DNA of 64,000 nt from NCBI GenBank assembly GCA_036984305.1, contig BQWY01000001.1, forward strand, positions 372,001 to 436,000. The letters are read 5' to 3'. The notes beneath the pieces were generated by a model. It was not told the DNA's origin. It did no database searches and saw only the letters and a program-made list of their open reading frames with translations. Shown piece by piece: positions 16,170 to 26,800 of the stretch; within the stretch, counting starts at the first letter, position 1, and each line of letters opens with the position of its first letter. A program made the translations under genes and the position numbers. The DNA comes from Nitrospira sp. GTDB taxonomy: Bacteria > Nitrospirota > Nitrospiria > Nitrospirales > Nitrospiraceae.

Positions 16170-18610
16170 TGGGCACACACTATCGTTGCAAGAACGAAGA
16201 ACGACGCCGGCTGGTCGGTGCAACCACGGACGCACAGGGCAATCCGATTCAGCCCAAGCTCAACGGCATCGACTACCTGAAAGTCGCATCGACCGATCAG
16301 TGTACGCTCGATGTCTTCTTCTTGCACAACCTGCCGGGGCAGCCCAATCCGGTTCCGCCCGCGGCACCAGCCCTGACAAAGGGCAACTTGGTGATTGAGG
16401 GCGGCGTACGGGTACGGGGCATCGACGCCGAAGTGATATCAATCTCGAACAACGTTCTCACGGTGCACGTTAGCGAAGCCGGCGACTACTCGATCTACAC
16501 CCTGCGCATCATCACCTCGCCTACAAGTCCGGATCCGCCTGCCGGATTCGATCCTCAACTCTCGGCGGTGGACTTCTCGTTCAAGGTCGAGTGTCCGAGC
16601 GATTTCGATTGCGAGCAAGCGAGTATCTGTCCGCCGCCCCAGTTCGTCGAACCAGAAATCAACTATCTAGCCAAGGATTACTCGAGTTTTCGGCGTCTGG
16701 TTCTGGATCGGATGAGCACGCTGATGCCTAACTGGCGCGAGCGCAACGCCGCTGACGCGCAGGTTGCGCTGGTCGAGATGATGGCGTACGTCGGCGATCA
16801 CCTGAGCTACTTCCAGGACGCAGTCGCGGCCGAAGCTTACCTCGGGACGGCGAGGCGCAGAGTCTCTGTCCGACGCCACGCGCGGCTGCTCGACTACTTT
16901 GTTCACGATGGAGCGAATGGCCGAACCTGGGTCACCTTCGAAGTCACCGTTGGCAGTGGTGCTGACGGAAAGACGCTCCCGACGGGAAGCATGGTTTTAT
17001 CGCGTGGCTCGACCGCTGAAATAGCGGTAGCGTCGGCGGACCTAGACAAGGCGCTCGCCGAGCAGCCGGTTGTGTTCGAGACGATGCACAACCTGACGCT
17101 GAACGCGGTTCACAATTCGATCTCGTTCTACACCTGGAGCGACCGCGACTGTTGCCTGCCAAAAGAAGCAACTAGGGCAACGCTTTTGGACAAAGGGCTC
17201 ACGCTGACCGTCGGTGATGTTATGATCTTTGAAGAGGTGCTGAGCCCGACAACCGGGCTGGCCGCGGATCTAGATCCCTCGCATCGCTTCGCGATACGCT
17301 TGAAAGCAATCACGAAGCGAGCGGACCCGCTGGACGGGACAGCGGTCGCCGACATCGAATGGGACCCGCAGGATGCGTTGCCGTTTCCGCTATGCCTTAC
17401 TGCACTTGTAGTGGACGAGACCGGCACGCCGGTCGTAAAGGAGATAAGCATTGCAAGAGGTAATGTCGCACTTGCCGATCACGGACTGAGGCTGACTGGC
17501 GAGGGTCTCATTCCTGCCGAAGTGCCAGACGAAGGGAACTATCGCCCCCAACTCCAACGAGAGAACATCACGTTTCGGGTCGCTTACGATGATTCGGTAG
17601 CGCGGTCCGAGCCTGCTTCGATAGCGCTCGAGCAAGATGTACGGCAAGCGTTGCCGGCCGTGACGTTGAACGATGGAGACGAGGACTGGACCCCGCGCCG
17701 CGATTTGCTGAACAGCGGCCGCTTCGTTGCGGATTTCGTTCTCGAGACCGATCGCGACTCGACAGCACACCTGCGATTTGGCGACGGAGTGTCTGCGGGC
17801 AAGAAGCCAGACGGCGGGACGTCATTTGTCGCAACCTATCGCGTCGGCAACGGGCGTGCGGGAAACGTCGGCGCTGAAGCAATCAGCCGCATCGTATCGA
17901 ACTTCTCCGGTTTTCAGCGTGTTCGGAATCCTCTGCCTGCACGGGGCGGAATCGACGCGGAGACGATGGAGGAAGTGCGGCAGTTTGCGCCCCAGGCGTT
18001 TCGGACCCAGCAGCGCGCGGTCACTGAAGCGGATTGGGCGGAGGTAGCAGGTCGTCACGCGGAAGTTCAAAAGGCGGCAGCGACCTTTCGATGGACCGGC
18101 AGCTGGTACACCGTTTTCATTACCATCGATCGCGCGGGTGGTCTTTCGGCCACGGGCGATCCAAAATTCAAAGCGGAGATCGAGAGTTTCCTCGAGCAGT
18201 TCAGGGTTGCCGGTTACGACCTCGAGATTAACGATCCGGTACCGGTGCCTCTGGATATCCTGCTGAGAGTCTGCGTCAAAACGGGATACTTCCGAAGCGA
18301 TGTCAAGCAGACGCTATTGAATGTTTTCAGCCGCTACGATCTGCCGGGCGGAGGTCGAGCGTTCTTTCATCCCGACAACTTCACATTTGGCCAGCCGGTG
18401 TATCTGAGCAAAATCTATCAAACAGCGATGAAGGTTGCAGGGGTCGCCTCGGTTGAAGCAATGAGATTTCAACGTTGGGGCAAGCTCCCCGACAAGGAAC
18501 TCAAGAACGGCAGGCTCGTGCCGGCTTCGCTCGAGATCATTCAGCTAAACAACGACCCTAACTTTCCTGAAAACGGACAGATCGATTTTGAGATGCATGG
18601 GGGGCTATGA
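16169..18610 (+). CDS. Baseplate J-like protein 1
   Basis: An 813-residue putative baseplate-assembly protein (gpJ/gp6-like). Residues about 170-225 hold the family start (INYLAKDYSSFRRLVLDRM; VEMMAYVGDHLSYFQDAVA). The central part has beta domains, and the C-terminal third has the J-type core (LRFGDGVSAGKKPDGG, YRVGNGRAGNVG, VTEADWAEVAGRH). The N-terminal 150 residues are an extra beta domain with four Cys residues (CPSDFDCEQASIC). J-like proteins form the wedge ring linking gp25 to the outer baseplate. The gene overlaps the next, a second J-like protein, by 4 bp. eCIS loci commonly carry two such proteins (Afp11/Afp12 region). Confidence 0.9.
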   Translation: MGTHYRCKNEERRRLVGATTDAQGNPIQPKLNGIDYLKVASTDQCTLDVFFLHNLPGQPNPVPPAAPALTKGNLVIEGGVRVRGIDAEVISISNNVLTVHVSEAGDYSIYTLRIITSPTSPDPPAGFDPQLSAVDFSFKVECPSDFDCEQASICPPPQFVEPEINYLAKDYSSFRRLVLDRMSTLMPNWRERNAADAQVALVEMMAYVGDHLSYFQDAVAAEAYLGTARRRVSVRRHARLLDYFVHDGANGRTWVTFEVTVGSGADGKTLPTGSMVLSRGSTAEIAVASADLDKALAEQPVVFETMHNLTLNAVHNSISFYTWSDRDCCLPKEATRATLLDKGLTLTVGDVMIFEEVLSPTTGLAADLDPSHRFAIRLKAITKRADPLDGTAVADIEWDPQDALPFPLCLTALVVDETGTPVVKEISIARGNVALADHGLRLTGEGLIPAEVPDEGNYRPQLQRENITFRVAYDDSVARSEPASIALEQDVRQALPAVTLNDGDEDWTPRRDLLNSGRFVADFVLETDRDSTAHLRFGDGVSAGKKPDGGTSFVATYRVGNGRAGNVGAEAISRIVSNFSGFQRVRNPLPARGGIDAETMEEVRQFAPQAFRTQQRAVTEADWAEVAGRHAEVQKAAATFRWTGSWYTVFITIDRAGGLSATGDPKFKAEIESFLEQFRVAGYDLEINDPVPVPLDILLRVCVKTGYFRSDVKQTLLNVFSRYDLPGGGRAFFHPDNFTFGQPVYLSKIYQTAMKVAGVASVEAMRFQRWGKLPDKELKNGRLVPASLEIIQLNNDPNFPENGQIDFEMHGGL

Positions 18611-21585
18611 GCAAGGCTGACGACAAACTGGACGAGTGCGGGTGCTGCGAAGGCATCCACCAATTGACGCCGGCTTCTCTCGAAAACCTGCCGGGTCTTT
18701 CGGCGCTGGCTTATCGCGTCGGCACGCACGGCACCTTCAAGGCGACGATGCAAGCCGTGCTGTCGGGAAGGGCTGCCCTTCGCGAGTTGACCACCCGCGA
18801 CGACGATGACCCGGCAATCGCGACCCTTGACGGATGGGCGACGGTGCTCGACGTATTGAGTTTTTACCAGGAGCGGATCGCGAACGAAGGCTATCTGCGC
18901 ACCGCGACCGAGCGACGCTCGATTCTCGAGATGGCTCGCAGCATCGGCTACGAACTGCGGCCGGGTGTAGCGGCTGGAACCTTTTTGGTTTTTACGCTCG
19001 AAACGGCGCAAGGAGCACCGCTGTCGGCAAAGATACCAGTCGGGACCAAAGCGCAGAGCACTCCGGCTCAGGCTGAAACCCCACAGATATTCGAAACTAC
19101 AGAAGAGATCGAGGGCTTCGCGGTCTGGAACGAGCTGAAGCCGAAACAAACGGAATCGGTGCCACCGGATCTCGGGTTGAAGACGCTTTATTTGAAGGGC
19201 ACGTCAACAAATCTGAAAGTCGGCGACGCAGTGCTGATCATTGGCGACGAACGCGCCGCCGATCCCGGAAACGAGAACTGGGACTTCAGGCGGTTGAGCA
19301 GCGTGACCCCGGTCATACCCGCCGGGTCCGTTGATCCCGACGAAACCTACACGATCATTACTCTCGACCGCGGACTGGGTTCGTTTGTTCCGTTGGTCCA
19401 GCCGACCAAGAAGAACTCGCGAATCTATGCGTTGCGTCAGCGGGCGTCGCTGTTTGGCTACAACGCTCCCGACTGGCGCGCGATGCCGAACAGCTTGAAG
19501 GCGGGCTATCTCGGTTTTGATCCGGCGGCGTCGAACTTGAATGATTTGCTCAAGCCTTACACGAACTGGCCCGACTTCACTATCGCCGGGGTTTCCGACC
19601 CTCCGCCGCACAGCGCGCGCGGCACTGGACTGTACGGCGAGTACTTCAACACAATCAATTTCAAGGACCGCAAGGCCACGCGCACCGACGCGACGATCAA
19701 TTTTGATTTCGGCACCGGTTCGCCAATTTCCGGCGTTGGCAACGACAACTTCTCGATTCGCTGGACCGGATGGGTTCAACCAAAGGCATCGGGATCCTAT
19801 TCGTTTCACACGATCTCCGACGACGGCGTGCGCCTCTGGGTCGACGGCAAACTGATCATCGACCAGTGGCACGATCAAGGCGCCACCGAGCATACAGGGA
19901 CAATACAGCTCCAGGCCGGCAAGAAGTACGACATCAAGCTGGAGTACTTCGAGCACGGCGGAGTCGCGTCCGTGAAACTGTTCTGGTCTGCGCCCGGCGT
20001 CGCAAAGGAAATTGTTCCGTCAAGTCATCTCTATCCACGCGACATTCATGACCTGCACCTGGATGCCGTCTATACGCAGATCGTCGCCGGTGGCTGGGTC
20101 GTGTTGTCGATACCGGAATATCAGGAGGTCTACCGCGTAAAGGAGGTGGCCGAAGATTCGCGGGCTAACTTTGCGTTGAGCGCGAAGACGACGCGACTCA
20201 CGCTGCAGGGCGAGCAGCTTTGCGAGTTGTTCAATGAAAGAATTCGCGACACGGTGATCTTTGGGCAGAGCGAGGAGCTCGAATGGGGCGAGCGTCCAAT
20301 CGCCGCGCCGTTAAGCGGCATCGAGGTCTTGCTGAATTCGGAAGTTGAGGGGCTCGAGTCCGGTCAACTCGTCGCAATAACCGGAAAGGACAGCAACACC
20401 GGCGAGGCAATCGCCGAGATCGCCACAATTGATCGCATAGAGCAGCAGGGAACGATCACCAACGTTGTCTTCAAATCGGCGCTCGAGAACAGCTATGAGC
20501 GTTCGAGCGCGGTGATCAATGCAAACGTCGCGCGCGCAACTCACGGCGACACCAAGAAAGAAGTTCTCGGCAGCGGCGACGGATCGAGGCCGTTTCAGAG
20601 ATTCCAGCTCAAGCAGAAACCTCTCACCTTCGTTTCGGCTGCCACGGCAAGCGGCGCCGAGACCACGCTTGAAGTGCGCGTCAACGACATACTCTGGCAC
20701 GAGCGATCGAGCTTCTACCAACTCCCGCCTACAGAGCGAGCCTACGTCACGCGAATTGCGGACGACGGCAAGGTCACGGTTCAGTTCGGCGACGGCACGA
20801 CCGGAGCGCGCGTACTGACCGGTACCGAGAACGTGTCCGCAAAGTATCGCGTCGGGATCGGGATGAGCGGAATGTTGTCAGCCGATCAGCTCAATCTCTT
20901 GATGAGCCGGCCGCTTGGGGTGAAAGGAGTAACCAATCCACTCGCTCCAACCGGCGCCGAAGACCCCGAACAGCTCGACCAGGCCCGGCAGAACGCGCCG
21001 CTCACAGTCGTTACGCTCGACCGCATCGTCTCGCTCCAGGACTTCGAAGACTTCGTGCGCGCGTTCGCGGGAATCGGCAAGGCGCAAGCGACCTGGTTGT
21101 GGGACGGAGAAAGGCGCCTCGTTCATCTGACGATAGCGGGCGTCGACGGCGGAGCAGTTCCGCCAACTTCTGACCTTTATAGCAACCTCGCCGCGGCAAT
21201 CGACGCCGCGAGGCACGTGGATCAACGCATAAGGATTGACTCATACAAAGCGCTCCTGTTCGACGTCGAAGCGAAGCTTCTGATCGGCCCTGACTATTTG
21301 GCCGATGACGTGAAGACGGCGGTCGAGAACGCACTGGCGGAGGCCTTCTCATTCAACAATCGATCTTTCGGCCAGGCGATCACCGCCAGTGAAGTAATCG
21401 CGGCCGCGCAGGGAGTCGCGGGAGTGGTCGCGGTGGATCTGGACAAACTCTATTTCGATGGAGCGAGTGCGACTCCGCACGAGCGTCTTCCCGCCAATAT
21501 CGCGCATTGGGAATTGAACCAGATCAAGCCGGCTGAGCTGCTCACGATTAACACGAGTGGGGTCAAGCTGACGGAGATGACATAA
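18607..21585 (+). CDS. Baseplate J-like protein 2 with an inserted PA14 domain
   Basis: A 992-residue second J-like baseplate protein. Its start is typical (FKATMQAVLSGRAALREL, ATVLDVLSFYQERIANEGYL) and the J core is near the end (VTVQFGDGTTGARVLTG, SAKYRVGIGMSGML, VSLQDFEDFVRAFAGIGKA). Between them, about residues 339-476, is a clear PA14 domain: GTGLYGEYFNT, FSIRWTGWVQPKASGSYSFH, DDGVRLWVDGKLIIDQWHD, LQAGKKYDIKLEYFEHGG, VKLFWSAPG. PA14 domains bind sugars in many adhesins and glycosidases, so the insert may let the baseplate recognise a surface glycan or anchor a fibre (inference). The protein is correspondingly longer than J proteins without inserts. A 4-bp overlap couples it to J1; the next ATG follows directly after its stop. 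Confidence 0.9.
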   Translation: MSKADDKLDECGCCEGIHQLTPASLENLPGLSALAYRVGTHGTFKATMQAVLSGRAALRELTTRDDDDPAIATLDGWATVLDVLSFYQERIANEGYLRTATERRSILEMARSIGYELRPGVAAGTFLVFTLETAQGAPLSAKIPVGTKAQSTPAQAETPQIFETTEEIEGFAVWNELKPKQTESVPPDLGLKTLYLKGTSTNLKVGDAVLIIGDERAADPGNENWDFRRLSSVTPVIPAGSVDPDETYTIITLDRGLGSFVPLVQPTKKNSRIYALRQRASLFGYNAPDWRAMPNSLKAGYLGFDPAASNLNDLLKPYTNWPDFTIAGVSDPPPHSARGTGLYGEYFNTINFKDRKATRTDATINFDFGTGSPISGVGNDNFSIRWTGWVQPKASGSYSFHTISDDGVRLWVDGKLIIDQWHDQGATEHTGTIQLQAGKKYDIKLEYFEHGGVASVKLFWSAPGVAKEIVPSSHLYPRDIHDLHLDAVYTQIVAGGWVVLSIPEYQEVYRVKEVAEDSRANFALSAKTTRLTLQGEQLCELFNERIRDTVIFGQSEELEWGERPIAAPLSGIEVLLNSEVEGLESGQLVAITGKDSNTGEAIAEIATIDRIEQQGTITNVVFKSALENSYERSSAVINANVARATHGDTKKEVLGSGDGSRPFQRFQLKQKPLTFVSAATASGAETTLEVRVNDILWHERSSFYQLPPTERAYVTRIADDGKVTVQFGDGTTGARVLTGTENVSAKYRVGIGMSGMLSADQLNLLMSRPLGVKGVTNPLAPTGAEDPEQLDQARQNAPLTVVTLDRIVSLQDFEDFVRAFAGIGKAQATWLWDGERRLVHLTIAGVDGGAVPPTSDLYSNLAAAIDAARHVDQRIRIDSYKALLFDVEAKLLIGPDYLADDVKTAVENALAEAFSFNNRSFGQAITASEVIAAAQGVAGVVAVDLDKLYFDGASATPHERLPANIAHWELNQIKPAELLTINTSGVKLTEMT

Positions 21586-23820
21586 ATGAGTTTGACGCCG
21601 GAACAACTTTACGAGCTCCTGCCAGCCGTCTATCGCATTCGCGATATCGACCAGGGCGAGCCGCTCAAGGCGCTTGTAGCCGTCATCGCCGAACAGGCTG
21701 CGGTGATGGAAGCGGACATCGCCCGGTTATACGAAAACTGGTTCATCGAAACATGCGACGAATGGGTGGTTCCTTACATTGGCGATCTGCTTACGGTGCG
21801 GGGCCTTTACTCGCTGGGTCCGGACGCGCCGTTCAGCCAGCGGGCGCTTGTTGCAAACACGCTGAGCTATCGGCGGCGCAAGGGCACGGCTACCGTGCTC
21901 GAGCAATTGGCGCACGACACGACAGGTTGGGATGCGCGGGCGGTCGAGTTCTTTGAATTGCTGGAGACAACTCAACACTACAATCACGTCAGACTCGACA
22001 ATATTCGAACCCCCGACCTGCGACTCACCAACCAGCTCGAGCTGATTGACACGGCGTTTGACATAGCGGCTCACACGGGGGACGTGCGCAGCATCAAACT
22101 GGGCCGCGGCTGGTACAACATACCCAGCATCGGATTGTTCATCTGGCGAATCCAGAGTTATTTCGTTCCGAAATCGTCGGCTCGCGCCGTGGCATCGCCG
22201 GCCGACGGCCGATACACGTTCAGTCCGCTTGGACAGGACGGTCCGTTGTTCAACCGGCCGCAGGCTGAAACCGAGATTACACATCTCGCCGAAGAGGTCA
22301 ACGTGCCCGCCCTGCTCCGGCGGCGCCTGCTTTACGACGAGCTTGAAGCTCGGCGGCAAGTGTTGGTCGATGGGGGAGCGCCTGTTCCGGTCTATTTCGG
22401 CACGCAAGCGGTGCTGCAGGTCTTCGTGCGGAGTAAAGCCGGTGACCCGCTCGTCGAGGTGGCGCCCGAAGAGATACTCATTTGCAATCTGAGCGAGCCG
22501 CCGATTCCCGTGCCTGAAGTCTGGCTTCGGCCACCAACCAGCAAATTGTATCAACCCAGCGCCGGTGGCCCGAAACAGCCGCGTACGATAAAGGTGGCCG
22601 CGGATCCCGTGCTTGGCCACCTCGCGTTCCCGAAAGGCGTAACGCCGAACGAAGTGCGAGTGAGTTACGCCTACGGATTCAGCGGCGACGTCGGCGGAGG
22701 TCCATACAATCGACGCCAGTCGGTGACCAGCTCTCTCACGCGAAAAATTACCTGGCAGGCGGGAGTCAGCAAAGAAGTCGCAGCGGTGCCCGGAACAATA
22801 TTCGACAAGATAGCCGATGCAGTGGCCGAATGGAACCTTCAACCGGCGGGGTCGGTCGGCGTGATCGCGATCATGGATAGCGCGACATACGAGGAGAATT
22901 TGACCGGTGCGAATCGGATCAAGATTCCCGATGGCAGCCAGCTGCTGATCGTCGCCGCCGACTGGCCCGAGGTTCCAGTGCCCGGCGGACTACCCGGACA
23001 GAAACAGCGCATCACCGGCCAGCTTGAACCCGACGAACGCCGGCCGCACATCCGTGGCAACATTTCCGCGACTGGAACCGCGGCCGCCACAAGCCAGACA
23101 CCCGGCGAACTCGACTTCAACGGGCTCCTGGTTGAAGGCAAGCTGACAGTCGAAGCAACGCAAAGCGGCAATCTCGGAGCGCTGGGCGTCATACATTGCA
23201 CGCTCGTTCCGAAAAAAGGCGGGCTGTCGGTAACGTCAAAGAACGATCAGTTGAAGATCATCGTGACGCGCAGCATCACCGGTCCCATCGTCGTGCCTAA
23301 GTCGGTGCCTTCGCTGCGTATCGAAGAGAGCATAGTCGATGGAGCCGGAGCGGATGCAATTTCGGCCAGCCGGACAGCGGTCGAGATCGAGAAGGTTACC
23401 GCCTTCGGAAAAACAAATGCGTTGCAACTCGAAGCCGGTAACACAATTTTCACCGGCCTTCTGGACGTCGTCCGGCGTCAGGCGGGCTGCGTGCGTTTTT
23501 CATACGTGCCTGACGGCTCGAAGACGCCGCGGCGTTTTCGATGTCAGCCCGACCTTGCGCTCGAAGATGCCAAGCCCGCCGACAAGAACGCGATCAAAGC
23601 GAGGCTGGTTCCGTCATTTACTTCGGAGCAACATGAGAACGACGCCTATGCCCAACTCAGCCGGACTTGTGCCGTCGAGATAACCGGGGGCGCCGACGAC
23701 GGATCGGAGATGGGCGCCTTCAGTTTTCTCAAGCAGCCGCAGCGCGTTAGCAATCTTGAAACAAGTCTGGATGAGTATCTGAGGTTCGGACTCGAAGCCG
23801 GAATCATCTATGTGACATGA
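21586..23820 (+). CDS. gpI-like tail protein with beta-rich C-terminal extension
   Basis: A 744-residue protein whose N-terminal 130 residues look like phage tail protein I (LYELLPAVYRIRDIDQG, MEADIARLYENWFIETCDEW, PYIGDLLTVRGLY, LSYRRRKGTATVLEQLAHDT). gpI proteins connect baseplate wedges to tail fibres. The remainder has a beta domain (about 275-420) and a region resembling a right-handed beta-helix (about 500-630; VPSLRIEESIVDGAGADAI, VEIEKVTAFGKTNALQLEA), then a conserved tail with Cys residues (CVRFSYVPDGSKTPRRFRC). It sits between J2 and the DUF6519 protein, the usual place for fibre-connecting components. The exact Afp counterpart is uncertain. Confidence 0.82.
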   Translation: MSLTPEQLYELLPAVYRIRDIDQGEPLKALVAVIAEQAAVMEADIARLYENWFIETCDEWVVPYIGDLLTVRGLYSLGPDAPFSQRALVANTLSYRRRKGTATVLEQLAHDTTGWDARAVEFFELLETTQHYNHVRLDNIRTPDLRLTNQLELIDTAFDIAAHTGDVRSIKLGRGWYNIPSIGLFIWRIQSYFVPKSSARAVASPADGRYTFSPLGQDGPLFNRPQAETEITHLAEEVNVPALLRRRLLYDELEARRQVLVDGGAPVPVYFGTQAVLQVFVRSKAGDPLVEVAPEEILICNLSEPPIPVPEVWLRPPTSKLYQPSAGGPKQPRTIKVAADPVLGHLAFPKGVTPNEVRVSYAYGFSGDVGGGPYNRRQSVTSSLTRKITWQAGVSKEVAAVPGTIFDKIADAVAEWNLQPAGSVGVIAIMDSATYEENLTGANRIKIPDGSQLLIVAADWPEVPVPGGLPGQKQRITGQLEPDERRPHIRGNISATGTAAATSQTPGELDFNGLLVEGKLTVEATQSGNLGALGVIHCTLVPKKGGLSVTSKNDQLKIIVTRSITGPIVVPKSVPSLRIEESIVDGAGADAISASRTAVEIEKVTAFGKTNALQLEAGNTIFTGLLDVVRRQAGCVRFSYVPDGSKTPRRFRCQPDLALEDAKPADKNAIKARLVPSFTSEQHENDAYAQLSRTCAVEITGGADDGSEMGAFSFLKQPQRVSNLETSLDEYLRFGLEAGIIYVT

Positions 23821-23859
23821 ACCCGTCGCGCGGCAATAGTCCTAACTAGAGGAACTATC

Positions 23860-26800
23860 ATGAAAGCCGACACTACAAGATCAACTTTCAAAAAGGCCAA
23901 GCACTACAACGGCGTGTTGATGCAGCAGGGGCGAGTTCAGCTCGACGCCGACTGGAACGAGCAACTCGACATCACCGGACATCGAATCGAGACCGAGACG
24001 CTCGACGTCATGGGACACTGCGGTGCGCCGATGCATGATGCCGGCTTCCACATAGTAGCCAGTGGTAACGATTTGACCGCTGAAGAGAAGACGCTGTCAG
24101 AGAATCAAAATCCGCCAGCGGTGGCGTCCGGCGACCTGTTGATTTCGGGCGGGCGCTATTACGTTGACGGCATACTTTGCGAGAGCGAGCAAATAGTCGC
24201 GTACACTAAGCAGCCTGACTTTCCGAATGTGCAGCCTGTTGCCTCCGCGGGTACGTATCTGGCTTACATCGACGTCTGGTCACGGCACATCACTGCGCTC
24301 GAGGACGCATCTATTCGCGAAGTCGCGCTCGGAGGGCCTGACACGGCGACCAGGTCGAAGACCGTCTGGCAAGTGAAACTGTTTCAGGTCGGCGCGCTCA
24401 GTCTTGCCGCGAATTGCTCGACGGCATTCGCGTCGTGGGACGCGGAAATCGCGGCGGGCACCGGCAAACTAGCGGCCCGCGCCGCGGTCAGCACGCCATC
24501 CAACGATCCGTGCATCGTCGCGCCAGGCGCGGGTTACCGGAGGTTGGAGAACCAGCATTATCGTGTCGAAGTCCACGATAAAGGAAATCTAGGCGTTGCT
24601 ACCTTCAAGTGGTCGCGCGACAACGGCTCTGTCGTTACCAAATGGGAATCGCAAAATGTAAATGACCTTACAGTCAGCAGCATCGGTCGCGACAAAGTGC
24701 TTAGCTTCGCCAGCGGCCAGTGGGTCGAATTGATCGACGACACGATCGAGCTGTCGGGCAAGCCTGGCACCCTTGTTCAACTAGTCAAGGCCGAGGGAAA
24801 CGTCCTTACAATTAATCCCGCCACGGCAACCGGCCTGACAGCAATCGTGAGCTTCCCGCGCAACCCGCGCATTCGGCGTTGGGACATGGCTGCGCTGTTG
24901 AAACCCAACAGCCAGAATTGGATCGATTTGGAAGAGGGCGTTCAGGTTCAGTGCGCGGCCGGAAGTTACAAGACGGGCGACTACTGGTTGATTCCCGCGC
25001 GAACCGCAACGGCCGACGTGGAATGGCCCATGGATTCGGCAACAAATCAGCCGGCCACTCAATTGCCTTTTGGGATTCAGCATCACTATTGCAGGCTTGC
25101 GGTGGCAAAGTTTGACGGAACGAATTGGACCGGCATCACCGACTGCCGACACATATTCCCACCGCTCACGGAATTGATCGATTTCTTTTACGTTGGCGGC
25201 GATGGCCAGGAAGCGATGCCCGATCTGACGCAGCCCAACGTGCTGACGCCGCTTGCACAACCGATCGAGGCGGGCGTTACAAACGGCGAATGGCCGGTCG
25301 CGGGGGCGTCTGTCAGGTTTACGGTGATCAAGGGAAACGGCCGGTTGCAAGGCAATCAGACCCAGGCCGTGATCTTGACTGCCGCCAACGGTGTTGCAAG
25401 TTGCCCGTGGAGTCTGGACTCGTCGACCTGGAGCCAGCAGGTGGAAGCTGTCCTGCTGGATGACGGCGGGAATCCGATCGGCGTGCCGATTCACTACACC
25501 GCCAATTTGAGCGTCGCTTCGCAGGTCCGGTACACGCCGCCACAGGACTGCCCGGAGCTCGCTGGCAAGACCGACGTTCAAGCAGCGATCGACGCTCTGT
25601 GTGCTGTTCGCCAGATGGGGTGCTGCCACGTCATTGTCGGACCCAAGGAGAAGGGCGGTCAGTTCGAGTCTCTCGACGAAGCTGTTCAAGTGCTGCTGAA
25701 AAACGCCAAGGACCAGCGTGTGGAATTATGTATCTGCCTACTGCCGGGGGATCATCCACTAAAAGGCGGATTGAGTATCACGGGGACCAAGGGGCGTCAG
25801 GTGCACGTAAAGATTGAGGGTTGCGGACCCGGAAGTAGGATCCTCATCCAAAACAAACCCTTAGCTGCGGTGGGGCTGGCTTCGTTTAATCTGAGGAACG
25901 TTGGAGTCCTATCCGAGAAAGAGGGATCGATCGCCCTAGAGAGCTGTGCTGACGTTACGTTTGGAAACTGCTATCTGGTACGGGAGAATCAACAGGACCT
26001 CTCGAACGCCTTTGTTACGATCGCGCACTCGCGTCGCATTCTCTTTGAGCATAACCTGGTAGATGCTGTGTTGAGGCTTGATGACAATCCTTTGTCTCCC
26101 CTAAAGATTTTCAGCGGCATTAGCGAGCAGATTGTGGCCTTGTATAAGCTTAGTCGATCCCAATTCGACGAGAAATCATTAAGCGTAGCTGAAGCATTGG
26201 CAAAGCAATTGCAGACAAAACAAGCGAGAGGGAAATTTGTCAGCCAGCTCAGCACGAAACTTGAAAACATTACCAGGCTCACCCCCAGCGAAGCCGCAGC
26301 CTACAACAAACTCATTTCAACTCTTTCCACGGCAACAGAGGATGCCAAAGCTATGGATCCGGCGCTCCTTCGGGCGCATCTCGCCGACATTAGGCTGGCT
26401 GGCTTAAGGGCCGTGCCCGGCACCGCCATTGTCCTTATGGACGCAGAGGCCGATACACGCATGGAAGGCAACGGCATTAGCGGTGTTGTGAGCCTGTATG
26501 GCATGCCCGGGCAATCAACGGTTACTGCCGACGAGCGAAAAACGATCTCCACGCTCCTTAAAAAGGGACCACCTCTCACATTCTCTGGCTCATCGTCAAA
26601 TCTTCATGTGAGAGACAACACGATTTCGCGCATAGCTGTTGCCGAAGAGATGATCCGTTTGCTGAAACAAATCGCGAAAAACAATAAGGGCGGGTCGTTT
26701 GACCGCCTCTACAGGAGATGCTTCCTGGTCGGAAACGCATTCAATGAAGGCAACAACGATATTGTGATGGAGCATGTGGCACTGACTTCAAATAGCTTTG

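Noticed and set aside
21727-22842. 371-codon minus-strand frame inside the gpI-like gene
   Set aside because: It is a shadow of the GC-rich plus-strand gene; its sequence is His/Arg-rich with no family motif.
24781-25689. 302-codon minus-strand frame inside the DUF6519 gene
   Set aside because: Shadow frame. The plus-strand protein is clearly recognised and the antisense sequence has no domain.
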